A stretch of DNA of 18,952 bases, taken from assembly GCA_028565635.1 (NCBI GenBank), contig JAOXYB010016854.1, positions 1 through 18,952 on the forward strand, given 5' to 3'. Both the position numbers and the translations under genes were made by a program. The stretch comes from Phoronis ovalis (Eukaryota > Phoronida > Phoronidae). The first letter of the stretch is position 1; each line of letters begins with the position of its first letter. The notes beneath the pieces were generated by a model that was not told the DNA's origin, did not search any database, and saw only the letters and a program-made list of their open reading frames with translations. This document shows positions 1 through 9,798 of the stretch, in pieces.

Positions 1-780
1 ATATATGCTCTTGTAAATAATATTATGTAGTGTATAAATAAATTGTTCAATTACCTTATTTTTACTACCGGAATTTTACAAATGAGGACTAAATAATCTT
101 AACCATGACGGTTGCAAACACACACCAATAAACGTGGGAACTTTGACATTTTATATATTCATCTTTCTCCGTACATATGAAGCATAATCTGCTGAATACG
201 GGATACTTTAGTTTTTTATATTTATTATATGTAAATATTGTAAAGATAGTTTTGCTATCCATTTGCAATATAGATACTAAATATATCATGAAATTACATC
301 GATTAGCTTAATTGCAGTATGCTCTAAAAGCGTTTTGTTTTGTAATCGCTACAGGAAATGTTGTAATCTCATTCTTATCCTTCTTTTAATTTTGCATTTA
401 AATTATTTGAAGTTGAGCTTATATCACCGCCGTGTTGAAGGGCTCCGCCTAAGCTAAATAACAGCATTTTATTTATCTCTAATCTATTGCTATATTACTG
501 ACATAAATAAGAACGATTTTCTTGTAAATAAACATAATATATTGCATTGCGTTTATTCCAAGTTTTGTAAAATTGACTTACATTAATGTAATGAGCATAA
601 TATCCACAACTTTCTTCTCAGACCATATTTTATACGAATCTTGATACATTTTTAATATCGCTGACTAAGAACAATTAAAGCAATATACATACATGCATAC
701 ATGTAAACTATTTGCCTAAAACGCAAATATCAACATTGTGTAAAATCTAAAACAGCACCAGTCTTTTTTGGCGATGAATA
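1..780. other. AT-rich intergenic DNA, no gene seen
   Basis: This stretch lies downstream of the minus-strand death-domain gene. Stops are dense in all frames and the few open frames have the composition of random AT-rich sequence. No RNA gene, repeat array or domain was recognised. A short ATAC/ATGC-rich patch near 683-705 is simple-sequence-like. Confidence 0.6.
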
Positions 781-786
781 TTTATT
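781..786 (-). terminator. Candidate polyadenylation signal of the death-domain gene
   Basis: Read on the minus strand this is AATAAA, the first canonical hexamer downstream of the stop codon at 989-991, giving a 3' UTR of about 200-230 bases. A GT- and T-rich stretch follows at about 735-765, as expected past a cleavage site. Other AATAAA-like hexamers lie further downstream, so the end used in vivo is not certain. Confidence 0.5.
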
Positions 787-988
787 TTATATAAATAGCC
801 TAATTAAATAGTATATTTAACTTAGTACCCCTTTCTTTCGTCTAATACGCAGAATTAAATGCAGTGTACAAGAAATGTGATTTAAAGCACAATAAATTCA
901 CGTATTAGGCCGTACATTTAAATAACGAGAATATATAACATATACCTCAATGCACAAAATATAATTCAATCCTAAAATAGGCCTGCAC

Positions 989-1383
989 TTAAAATATATC
1001 GGAAGAAGATCCTTTTACTCCGCCGACATTTGAGGCGCTAGCTTTTAGTATGCCTCCGAGACAGTCTCTAGTTAGTTCTTTATTGGCCTGGTTTCTTTCT
1101 ATTATGGCGTCTGCTAAGTCATACTTTTTCATTTCTCTTAAGGCGGAAACTAGATCATCTACCATATGCTCATTCTTATCATTCAAGCAATTTCGTTTCC
1201 ATGTCAACAATATTTTATAAGTGACATCATGAAGAGTCATCCCATTGGATAATGCATCAAATCCGATACCGGTGATTGTTGAATCAGGGATATTCAGGAA
1301 TACAGCTAAGCTTAACCCTTCAGAGACAACTTTGGACATAAGTTGCAAACTTTTTCCATTCAAAACTCGTGGCTCTTTTGAAA
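989..1383 (-). CDS. DTHD1: Exon 8: death domain and stop codon
   Basis: Last coding exon, residues 614-744. The acceptor is TTTTTAG at 1384-1390 and the stop is TAA at 989-991. Residues about 622-712 show the death-domain pattern: amphipathic helices with LSLAVFLNIP, the conserved tryptophan in ILLTWK (W675), then LVSALREM and YDLADAI in the last helices. The tail after 712 is rich in Gly, Ser and Lys and has no recognised motif. The exon begins with two bases of a split codon, matching the single base left by exon 7. Confidence 0.85.
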
Positions 1384-4300
1384 CTAAAAAAAATATATTA
1401 AATTAAAATTAAACTACTAGTAGAAGATTAAAAGGAAAAATTGTTGGGCTTAAATAAGCTGAAGAACCTTTCAGTGAAGTAAACATAATTATAATGAAGT
1501 CTTTCCCGCAAGTCTAGTTTCTCACATAGCTGAACATTATTTAATTTGCTACTATAAGAATTACGTGCCATATCGCCTTTCAATGCAAATTATTCTGTTT
1601 TATGATATAACTAGATATATATATTTCTTCCTAACACGTAAAAACTAGGTACTTACCACGATTAATTTTATGTTTTGGTAAAGTTGTCAATCTGATGAAA
1701 GCGTCCGAATGGTGTCTGCCTATAACCTTTGTACCTTCTGATTCTTTATGTTGCGTACTGGTACTCGTTTTCTTATTTTGACGTTCATCCACAGGGTCAT
1801 CACCTTCTTCTGGTATAGTAATATCAATCTATTAAAAATAACCGTATATGCTTCACTTTATATACTACTACTAGCATCAATAGTTATCTATAAAAACCTT
1901 GAAAACGATTTTAATCCATTGGCAGATACAACATATTTTAATGCGATCCCTAAATTCCCGTTTGACAAATCACTGCAAGGCTTATTTTAATTTTGTAGCA
2001 AAATATTTGACAACGATACGTACCTCCATTTTTTTTGGTTCCGGATCCGGTTCCACATAAAAGTATTCTTTTGTTGCACTTTCACTTATTTCAATAGTTT
2101 GTCTTCGTAAAACAGTTTTAAGTAATCCTCCTTTTCTTGGTATTGAAACTATTAAATCAAATTCCAATTTTTTTTCATCTTCTGTTTTGGGTTTCAGTTC
2201 AAATATGCGATAAAACTCTTCTGCAGTTTTGTTATAAGTAAGAGAGTGAGTTTTGGAGTTATTATCACCATCAATGGCATCAACGTCGCCTTCTATATCC
2301 AGCACTATTGTTGACCCTTCTTCAAATTCAATCATAGGCGGCTTCTCCTCCACTTGGATGTTTTTCGAAGATGGCTTTCTTATAGAAAATCGACTCTGTG
2401 ACGAAAATGGTGTAATCACGTCACAGTTACTGTTTGTTCTTTCGGGTTCTACATATTCTACATACTGTAAATCCAAATAAGCTTGTTGTTTCCGTTTTTC
2501 AATAACATGGTTTCTTTTACCTAGAGGACACCCTTCTACCCACAAATGCCATTTCTTTTTCTGAAGACACAAAAATGTAACAATATCACCTCGAATGCGT
2601 TTATTGTGCCTATATATGCATGGCATGGCATCCACTAATTGCTTTGTGCGGTTGGGAATAGATTGAGCTATCACAAATCTGTAACATAACGAAAGACAAT
2701 AATTATATAAAAATACAGTAGTTTTAATTAAAAATAACAACACTTATTTCTTGGTATTGCATACAAAGGAGATGTTTTCGCGAATTTTATTATGTTTGTC
2801 ATTGCAGTAAATCGATCAGTTTTAAAAAAATAAGTGTACTTTTGAACAGAGATAGCTTTGTTTCCTATCACTATAGACTTTCATCAGTCCTTTCTGTAAA
2901 GGATGTTTGCTCGAAAGTTAGATCAGTTTTGGACTAAATTTAGATCTGAGTCAACTGATATGTCAACAAACGAACATTAGTTTAGATAGTTTTGAATACC
3001 CTGTAAAATTTCATAACGAATTAAAATGATTGCATGGTAGTTTCCTTGAAATTAAACACCCTAATCTTGATATATCCATTCAATAAACTTAAAGCCATCG
3101 GACTGAAGTGAATTTTAAGGATCAGCTGCAGTAGTAGTAGTAGTAGTGGCAGTACATTTCTATTTCTCCGCAAGGCGGATTCAAATTGGAAAATCGGAGA
3201 TATTAGGAAAATGACTTACATCGTGAATGACTTAACGTCGAAGGTGGCAGCGTCCCTGGTATATCTGATTTCTCCCGCTACATGTTTCCATGAGCCATCT
3301 CTGGATCTTGCTAGCACAGTCAAATCATCACGTTTGGTATTATTCTCCTCGTCCCCTAAAACAAATGTCTACAATTATGCGACATTACAAAGATGTTAAT
3401 GCTACGAATAACAATGTAAATTTATCAATACTTCTAAGGCCAGTGGCGGTTTAAGGTGGATTCATATACCCCTCATCAATTAAAGTTAATACAATACATT
3501 TGTATCAGTAATTAAGTAAAGAGAATCGAACTCTCAACTTTAAATCTTGAATCCGATGTATGTGCATGCTACGGTGTATCTCGAAAAGTAACGGTATAAC
3601 TCGATCTTTTATCATCTAACAATTTTACACGATTGAATAAACAGTTTTAGTTCCCCCGAGCATATGGGCAAGAAAATGAATACAACAATCCGTTACCTTG
3701 TAAATAAGATGGTAAAGGAAGATGAATTGTAACTGCTCTTTTGAAAATAGCTCCGCTTTCGACGTCATCTGACACTACTTCAAAAAAGTCGGAACAGGAA
3801 ACGAAATTTTGGCAATCTGATTTATAGTAAGCTGCTGCAGATTTAACCATTTCTTTATTCAAAGGCCAAATCTGCAAAAAAAAGATAGAAATGTCTATCA
3901 TGACAGTAGCTGCAGATCATAATCGTTTAAAGCTGATAAGGATAAAGGAAAAGTAGGACCTCTGGGTCTGCTGTAAATGTCACGATGAATTTATTTATCA
4001 ATAAGCTCAAATATAAATATATACGTATAATTCTCATTTTTGTTGTCAGAATGGATCGTAATAGAGGATATTCTCTAACTTGAGGCAACCAGGAGGAATC
4101 CTCACGCTTGGTAAGCTCTACATTTGCAGGGAATGAGTAGTTGATCTATATGTGTACGGAATAGGCTGGTTGGAAGCAAAATGTAAGTGATACTTACCCG
4201 GAATTGCCATGCTATATTCTGCTTCTCTAGATATTTCTTGGGGAAGCGAAAATTAACGTAGGAATTTAGACGGCTGTTATACAGAGCACCTTGAAAAGTT

Positions 4301-7300
4301 ATTTCAAAGATCTCAACTTTCAAAGTCGATGTAAGAACAAAAGTGCCGAGAAAATCAGTTGTAAATTCTACACGTGCTCCATTGCGTGCATTCTTTGCCT
4401 ATTTTGAAAAAAACAACAGTTAAAATCTTAAATTAACCATTCTTGTAGAAGAACTAATACCCTTTTGCAGAACCCTTTTTATTATTTGGAAATTAGAAAC
4501 ATTTTAAAACGTTTTTTGTAGGATCTCACAAGGTTAAATTCAAATACTACAAGCAGAAATTGCTACTGTCAGTGAAATTAAATCGGGTGTAAATTTCTTT
4601 AACGATTAGGATACGAAAACTGCGTGCTGTCGATTTTCTGTACTATAAAAGGCAAGCGAATTACGACAACAAAAATACCATGTAATGTACTTACGACATA
4701 ATTAAAATCTTCCAGGTACGACCATGGCGGTTCTGAATTGTCTGCCGTTGCCTGCGGAAGCCATTTTAAGCGTCGATTATATCTAGCAGGGTCCGGATCT
4801 TCAAAGCAAGGTAGTACGACTGTAATTTTTTTGGACAAAGGTGACGACGAAATAAATTTATAGACAGGACCACATACTCGTTCTCCTATTTCTAATGGAA
4901 CTGGATGTAAGTGATTTTCTGTTGGCACTACACGGAAACCGGTAACAACTGATTCTTTCCTCTGAAATATTCCTGACGGAAAGGTTAATGAAGCACCAGA
5001 AAAATTATATTCACCACCTTTTTTTCCTGGATAAACATCACGAGGCCGACTAAAAATAGAATGAAATAAAATGAAACAAAGCCTTAACATAATAATTCTC
5101 ACCTAATAAAATAAACGATAAATAATAATAAGTACTTGCGATACAGTAATGTATATGCGCTATTGTATGTGCATGACTATGTTAGTTATACAATAGCCGA
5201 TAATGTTATTTTATTTCTAGTAGATATTTTACCAAAGAGGCATGCATTTGATTAATAAACAAAGATACAGTTTTAGCGTATGTAGCATCATATAAAACTT
5301 ATACCTATGTAATAACATCATGTCATATGATAAGCAGTTATAGAATTCTCCTCATCCCCTGAGTCATATGTTACTAATGTTGACCTTGCATCTGATAAAA
5401 CGCCAAGCTTCATCTCCTTTCAAGAGTCTTTGACGCATTTCAGGAAATTTCCTTATTTAGTTTAAAGTTTTAATTGTCTCTTCAAAGCATAAATTTTATT
5501 TAGCGAGATATACCACGCAGTCTTTAATTGTAGATAAGTATAATAAATTCTGCGTCTGGTACAACTTTTGATTACAGAAATCTATAGCGCGAGACTGATT
5601 CGTTCATCAAATGTTATTGATTCGTACTGTTTAAACTTTCAAATTTCGATAATTAAACATAGCTTATACTTAATAGGACGGCTCACTGTATAATATTAAT
5701 GTACAACAATCTGTGTACGTTAGGCAAATCCACGCAGGGAACAAGTTATGCCTGATAGAAGTTTAGTTAAAAAATTGTGATCTTTGATATTATAAGTGTG
5801 ATTCATCAAAAGTATATGAAATAATTGTGCACTTACAGAAAACTTTACTGTGAGTACATTATGTATAAAAGTTTGTCTCTTTATCAAAACTATCTTTAAA
5901 AAATTCAAAATTTGTCTGGCTAGCTCTAGTTTATTAAAAGTCTGAATTTAGAATCGTAGTAGAATAATTGCGCATTAAATTATTCACGTTTCTAAGAAAT
6001 TTGATATCAAAAGGAAATAGTGTATTGAAGTGATTTCGTGAACTCCAGGAATATTCGATTTTTTTACTTTTTAAATCTCGCAAAGCAAATAATTGCATTT
6101 TCCTCACAATTAGCATGCTAGTTGACACAAATGTTTAGTATATATACATTATAAATAGCGGAAATCCATAGAATCATACTTGTATAAGAAGTAAAGAGCA
6201 AGGTATCCCAGCATTGGTTAAATAAACACAAATACAAAATAGATATTTCTGATTTTGAGCCAACACGAGCGAAAGTATATAGTTTTCCTCGAGAACCTCC
6301 CATTGCCCTTATTCATTATTTGGACGACTCTAATAATATCAGTAGATCAGTTCTCAAAAAGAAATTTGTCACATCGTTATTTTGATCTTCCACCAACATC
6401 AAGGCCCCAACAAAGACTAATTTCATGTTTTGCTTTCAATTATATATATATATTTATAAAGTATGTATTCTTATTCTAAAGTAAACTTTGTAATGTAGTT
6501 GTATCTATAATTTTTCAGAGCACAGAATTACCGCGAAGCTCATGGAAGTGTATATATGAGCGATGCAATATAATTCAGATTTCCATCGCCCGAAGTATGC
6601 GATTAGTTATTAGTTAATATTACTTTACGACTAATTAGCTGTCTTTGTAGTAACACTTGACGTTTCTAATTACTTAATTCTTAAACTAAATTCATTGTGT
6701 TAATATAACTTTAAAGAAGTTAACGCGTTTAAGACATTCTGAGTCACTTAGGGTAAAACAGTTACATCTCCATAGGGCGATAACCAAGCAAAAAAAAGAC
6801 CTTTCGCATCCAATAACTTCGATGCTCTTGTATGCTTAACGCTAACGCATCGGGACTTACGGAAAGCTTAAGTGGTTGACGTGGCCGAAAGTCAGGTTTA
6901 AAAATACAAATCCCTCGAATCGAAACGGTGTGTGTTCTACGTAACAATATCGCTGACATTGCCCTCATAATGTTTAAATTTATTGTTTTTATCAAAATTA
7001 ACCGCAAATCTACTATATAACCCCAAACAACGTAAAATATTAGATAAAAAATATTATCTAAATATAAATCTAGGTAGCAACGTTTAATGAGTTACTTTGT
7101 AAGTACGATATACGTAATATTTTCTAAAGAATAATTTACGATGTGACAAAAATTAATTTTAAACAATATTACTGAACAAAAAAAATAAGTAAAGCAGCTA
7201 TGGATATGGTTCTTACCATTTTGTTAGATCGTTTATAGTTGGCGGTAATAGCGTTTTTACACCACTTTTTCTTTTTTTTTGATTTGTAGTAGTTTGAACG

Positions 7301-7362
7301 CTGGATATACTCGCCACACTATCTTCATGAGGAGGTGTGCCGGTGCTGTCAGGCTTCGTCAT
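989..7362 (-). CDS. DTHD1: ZU5-death domain protein, DTHD1-like (complete, 8 exons, 744 aa)
   Basis: Exons joined on the minus strand: 7362-7217, 5049-4695, 4398-4198, 3871-3697, 3355-3220, 2678-2024, 1828-1657, 1383-989. They total 2,235 nt, with one open frame across all seven GT-AG introns. Layout by residue: basic leader 1-50 with a KKRK patch at 29-32; ZU5 about 60-190; a second ZU5-like unit about 195-345; a UPA-like region about 349-535; an acidic, charged linker 540-612; death domain about 622-712; Gly/Ser-rich tail. No signal peptide or membrane helix is visible, so a cytosolic adaptor is likely. Death domains form homotypic complexes and ZU5-UPA modules pack against them; this is family knowledge. 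UNC5 (Ig/TSP, membrane), ankyrin (ankyrin repeats) and PIDD1 (leucine-rich repeats) are disfavoured because those modules are absent, leaving DTHD1 by elimination. The start ATG is preceded by an in-frame TGA at 7381-7383. The domain call is firm and the orthology is moderate. Confidence 0.82.
1657..1828 (-). CDS. DTHD1: Exon 7: linker before the death domain
   Basis: Residues 557-614. The donor is GTAAGT (1656-1651) and the acceptor TTAATAG. The 172-nt exon starts in phase 0 and leaves one base, in agreement with both neighbours. The peptide is hydrophilic, with an acidic start (PEEGDDPVDE) followed by Ser/Thr/Lys-rich sequence, so it is probably a flexible linker. An unrelated open frame on the opposite strand is taken to be a shadow. 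Confidence 0.78.
2024..2678 (-). CDS. DTHD1: Exon 6: end of second ZU5-like unit and UPA-like region
   Basis: Largest exon, 655 nt, residues 338-556. The donor is GTACGT and the acceptor GTTACAG. It starts with FVIAQS, which completes the final strand of the second ZU5-like unit begun in exon 5. The next 190 residues alternate hydrophobic strands with charged loops (for example DIVTFLCLQKKKWHLWVEG and KLEFDLIVSIPRKGG), the kind of beta-rich pattern seen in UPA domains, though the match is by shape rather than a clear signature. It ends in an acidic-proline stretch (VEPDPEPKK). Confidence 0.82.
2820..2945 (-). mobile_element. Diverged Penelope-like element tail with hammerhead-like motif (in intron 5)
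   Basis: The minus-strand text GGACTGATGAAAGTC at 2889-2875 resembles the tail of the Penelope-like fragment at 17.7 kb, which reads GGACTGATGAAGGTC. Both are followed by a GTGATA-type loop, then GAAA, then an AAAGCT tract and later an ACTTAT. The match is short and diverged, so this is at best an old, tail-only remnant. It sits in the intron between exons 6 and 5. Confidence 0.35.
2861..2887 (-). ncRNA. Hammerhead-ribozyme-like core, degenerate
   Basis: On the minus strand CTGATGA (2887-2881) is followed by a 16-base segment that can form a 4-bp stem (CTAT/ATAG with loop AGTG), then GAAA (2864-2861). Those are the core elements of a hammerhead, in the correct order. Stem II is short, with unpaired bases next to the core, and stems I and III are not convincing, so activity is doubtful. 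Confidence 0.25.
3131..3148 (+). repeat. (GTA)n trinucleotide microsatellite
   Basis: Five perfect GTA units followed by an imperfect GTG, in the intron between exons 6 and 5. It is simple sequence with no coding role. Confidence 0.85.
3220..3355 (-). CDS. DTHD1: Exon 5: second ZU5-like unit, C-terminal part
   Basis: Residues 293-338. The donor is GTAAGT and the acceptor GTTTTAG. The exon starts with two bases and leaves two, matching exons 4 and 6. The peptide includes LTVLARSRDGSWKHV and a strand ending in FDVKSFT. The latter corresponds to the place where PIDD1 carries its His-Phe-Ser autocleavage triad; here it reads Ser-Phe-Thr (335-337). Open frames on the plus strand over this exon are shadows. 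Confidence 0.8.
3513..3582 (-). repeat. tRNA-Leu(CAA)-like sequence, probable SINE head or tRNA pseudogene
   Basis: On the minus strand a B-box-like AGTTCGATTCTC (3532-3521) follows an anticodon-loop-like TTCAAGA with CAA at 3549-3547, and an A-box-like TAGCATGCACA lies upstream near 3571-3561. Order and spacing resemble a tRNA-Leu or a tRNA-derived SINE. The anticodon stem and acceptor stem do not pair well, so a functional tRNA is unlikely. It lies in the intron between exons 5 and 4. Confidence 0.4.
3697..3871 (-). CDS. DTHD1: Exon 4: second ZU5-like unit, central part
   Basis: Residues 235-293. The acceptor is TTTGCAG after a run of T, and the donor is GTAACG, the weakest donor in the gene. 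The peptide contains FFEVVSDDV and FKRAVTIHLPLP, a close fit to the ZU5 theme of a strand, a phenylalanine-lysine turn and a hydrophobic strand ending in LPLP. The exon is 175 nt, starting in phase 0 and leaving one base. Confidence 0.82.
4198..4398 (-). CDS. DTHD1: Exon 3: end of first ZU5 and start of second unit
   Basis: Residues 168-234, exactly 67 codons in phase 0 at both ends. The donor is GTAAGT and the acceptor AAAATAG. ARVEFTTDFLGTFVLTS forms the last strands of the first ZU5 domain. Asp-Phe-Leu (182-184) stands where PIDD1 would have His-Phe-Ser. The remaining residues open the second ZU5-like unit and include NIAWQFR. Confidence 0.82.
4695..5049 (-). CDS. DTHD1: Exon 2: ZU5 domain core
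   Basis: Residues 49-167. The donor is GTAAGT and the acceptor ATTTTTAG. This is the clearest ZU5 segment: GGEYNFSGASLTFPSGIF matches the opening glycine-rich strand and PSG turn, followed by VPLEIGERVCGPVYKF and KKITVVLPCFEDP, the strand that in ZU5 domains ends in a proline/cysteine turn. The first base completes a cysteine codon split with exon 1. Confidence 0.88.
5050..7216 (-). other. Intron 1 of the death-domain gene, about 2.2 kb, no gene seen
   Basis: Long AT-rich first intron. It holds a short TA-repeat run at 6441-6453 and a slightly GC-richer patch around 6760-6970 with open frames but no recognised domain. Open frames near 6250-6480 overlap one another on both strands, and none matches a known family. 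I see no convincing internal gene. Confidence 0.6.
7217..7362 (-). CDS. DTHD1: Exon 1 (coding part): start codon and basic leader
   Basis: Residues 1-49. The ATG is at 7362-7360, and the same frame carries TGA at 7383-7381, so coding cannot extend further upstream within this exon. The donor is GTAAGA. The 48 residues are Ser/Thr/Pro-rich with a basic KKRK patch, and no hydrophobic leader is present. A likely acceptor for a 5' UTR intron is CTGCAG at 7393-7388; if it is used, the leader is spliced from an upstream noncoding exon. Confidence 0.78.
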
Positions 7363-7387
7363 GATGTTAATTGCAACGTCTCAGGCT

Positions 7388-8403
7388 CTGCAGAAATCTC
7401 TAATTTCCTTAAAAAAAAGAATGGGACAATAATTGATAATTTAAAACTCACAGGCGCCATTATCATCTTTATCTGTAAGCTATGAATGAAATTATTACGC
7501 ATTAAAACATCATTATTATCATTACACTGAGTGTCGATGAAAGTCGAACAATTTTTATTCCTGTTTTCTCAAGTATCGAAAACTTCTAAAACAATTCTCA
7601 AAGTCACAAACACAATCAACACTTTTTGTAACATCCAGTACTAAATTTTTTAAAAAATAATAAAACTATTCGCTATATATAAGATGTCTACCTGCCCAAA
7701 TTAGTTATTACTTTTCATAAAGACAAGAAAATGAAACCAAAACAAGAACTGTCATCACAAAAATTTCACCGTAATGTTCCATCTAACACACAACTGAACA
7801 AAAATTTGTTATCAAAATATATATTCAGAAAATGCCGACAAGCTTGTTTATCTTTGAGATACAACGTATACAATGTGAATACTACGTATTGAAATTCGTT
7901 TTCTTTAGCTCGTGGACATCTTTATTAGATCGTATTGTTAAGATGAATTCCCTATTTTTAAAAGGAAATCGATGAATGTTAATGCACAATGTCAACAAGT
8001 GGTTGTTATTAACGGTTGTCATGGAGTTTTACTCAAGGCAGTATTCACAGTCGTATGTTATATAGTTTTACATAGTTCGATCAGTAAAGGAAGTGAAGAT
8101 TTAAAAAAGACAAATCATTTAATATAACCAACGTACTAAGACAAAATTAAGCCCTGCTCGTTTATAGAACATATCCTTAGCTATCTATATGTACACATAA
8201 ATGGTAGAACAAAGTTATCAATAGTCATAGAAATACAAGTCACAGGTATTTCACACCGGAGATTTATTTTCTGCGAAAACTTTGTTTGTTTAATACACAA
8301 ACACTGTGACACAAACATCGGTATTTAAACACATTTTACAATGATTATTTGATATATACGAAAAAGAGAGATAGGCAATAATAATCTCTTGTTAATTACG
8401 TAC
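7388..8403. other. AT-rich stretch upstream of the first coding exon, no gene seen
   Basis: It contains the T-rich tract and CTGCAG acceptor that would precede the first coding exon on the minus strand, and a possible GTGAGT donor at about 7450. I see no conserved coding segment or RNA gene. Minus-strand AATAAA hexamers occur at several places but cannot be tied to a gene. Confidence 0.5.
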
Positions 8404-8484
8404 CAGAAAACGAGTTTGGCACCTGTCTGGTGAGATAGCCAGCAAACTCCAAGAATCAAAGCAAGTAGAACTTCGCATTACAGT
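8404..8484 (-). other. Candidate alternative first exon (TATA at 8509-8514)
   Basis: Minus-strand TATAAA at 8514-8509 lies about 30 bases upstream of a possible start site near 8484. The following 81 bases are GC-richer than their surroundings and end at a good donor, GTACGT (8403-8398). An ATG at about 8478 opens a short frame that would be an upstream ORF. One other frame encodes a leucine-rich, signal-peptide-like stretch but has no ATG. The exon could splice to the acceptor at 7388 and serve as an alternative 5' leader of the death-domain gene. Not confirmed. Confidence 0.25.
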
Positions 8485-9101
8485 AACTTGTTACGCTCGT
8501 ATTATCCGTTTATAGACCTTGACAACCAAACTTATATCTCATCATTTTCGAATTTTTTAGGGAATTTATAGATTAATACTATAAGAAACAAATATTTCGC
8601 TGACTTAGCTTAAGCGGCTGGTAATTCCTAGAGACCGGTCGAATTAAATCACAGTTAAACAAAACCAAGACAAATCCTGTCTAAATCGCCTCTTGAATGT
8701 AATAAGCACAAACTGTACCAGCTTATATTATATTACACGACACATTGGGTATTGTATAGCTTATTATAATAAGAAATATGTTTTCAAAATCTATAATGTA
8801 TATTTCCAAACATGAAAAAGCGGAGGAATACAAAGCGTTAAATAAACTTAATATTCAATGGCCATTGAAATGTATTAGAAATGAAAAGAATTTTTAACCT
8901 GCTATATTTCAATAACGTTTTTATAGTTTGTAGACTATTTAGAAATTAATATACGCTAATGAGCTACGTACACAATGAAGGAAGCTTTAGAAATGTCGAT
9001 CTCTGGATACCGAAAGATTGGGTGTTGCGTTCCCTGTGTGTACCCTGTCCATTTCAGATGTCTATGTAATGCGCATATTTATACAATTGTTTTCACTATA
9101 T

Positions 9102-9140
9102 CCACCTCATCATGGCGACTTAGCAAACCATGTGAGGTAG
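9102..9140 (+). repeat. Imperfect inverted repeat (hairpin)
   Basis: CCACCTCATCATGG and CCATGTGAGGTAG form arms of about 13 bp with one bulge around a 12-base loop. No RNA family was recognised. It may be chance or a trace of a small palindromic element. Confidence 0.45.
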
Positions 9141-9798
9141 AGTGAATAATTAAACAATTTAAAATCGATTCTTGTATAATGTTGTGTATTATTATATAGC
9201 GACAGAAAAAATACAATAAAAACTGTCTAACAATAAATGTTCACGGAAAATGAAAATGTAATCTAATTCAACCCAGTTACTTGTTATACAATAAACTATT
9301 GTTATATTTTACAAAAAAAATCATTCGATGCATTGTACTATCTACTTTTCTCATGAAAAGTAAGTTTAACTAAGTATTTTCTTACAAAATAAAAAAATGT
9401 CTGATAACGTATCAAGAGATCTTTTCGCTGTCGTTCTCTTCTTTCTAATAGGTCCGCGATTATTAACAAAGCGATTAAAAATTGCCGAACATGGAAGCAA
9501 TTACTGACAAGAAATTTTGTTTTTTCACTTACTGAAAGTTTAAGAATTGGTTTGCCAAAGCACCAACAACCAATTTATCTCTGACGCACCTATAAATGAA
9601 GAATCAAATTGCCAAATGGCATGCAGTATCAAAAAGGTTTTAAATTTTAGATTCCGAGGGATTACACACCTAATTACCCTAACATAACTCAGGTTATTGT
9701 GTTTTATATAATTTCTAAATAACCATAAAATTGTATTTTTATTTCGTAATACTGATTGTTATACCTTGGTATGTTTAGTGCAACAATAAAATAGTTAC

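Noticed and set aside
1690-1715. CTGATGA followed by GAA in the plus strand, hammerhead-like
   Set aside because: It is antisense to coding exon 7, has no stem II of note and lacks GAAA.
1748-1990. 80-codon plus-strand open frame
   Set aside because: It overlaps exon 7 and intron 6 of the minus-strand gene, whose phases agree. The product is hydrophobic with no domain, so it is a shadow.
2253-2480. 75-codon plus-strand open frame
   Set aside because: It lies entirely opposite exon 6, and its serine-rich product mirrors acidic codons on the other strand.
6251-6479. Plus-strand open frames in intron 1, one reading DFEPTRAKVYSFPREPP before a stop at 6383
   Set aside because: Three frames including the opposite strand are open over the same bases, none has a recognised domain, and splice borders are weak. 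Possibly an exon fossil, but not supportable.
6762-7007. 81-codon minus-strand open frame in intron 1
   Set aside because: It starts and ends within the intron, has no recognised domain, and does not join the gene in phase.
8993-9145. 50-residue cysteine-containing plus-strand open frame
   Set aside because: Short, overlaps an imperfect hairpin and a competing minus-strand island; no family resemblance.
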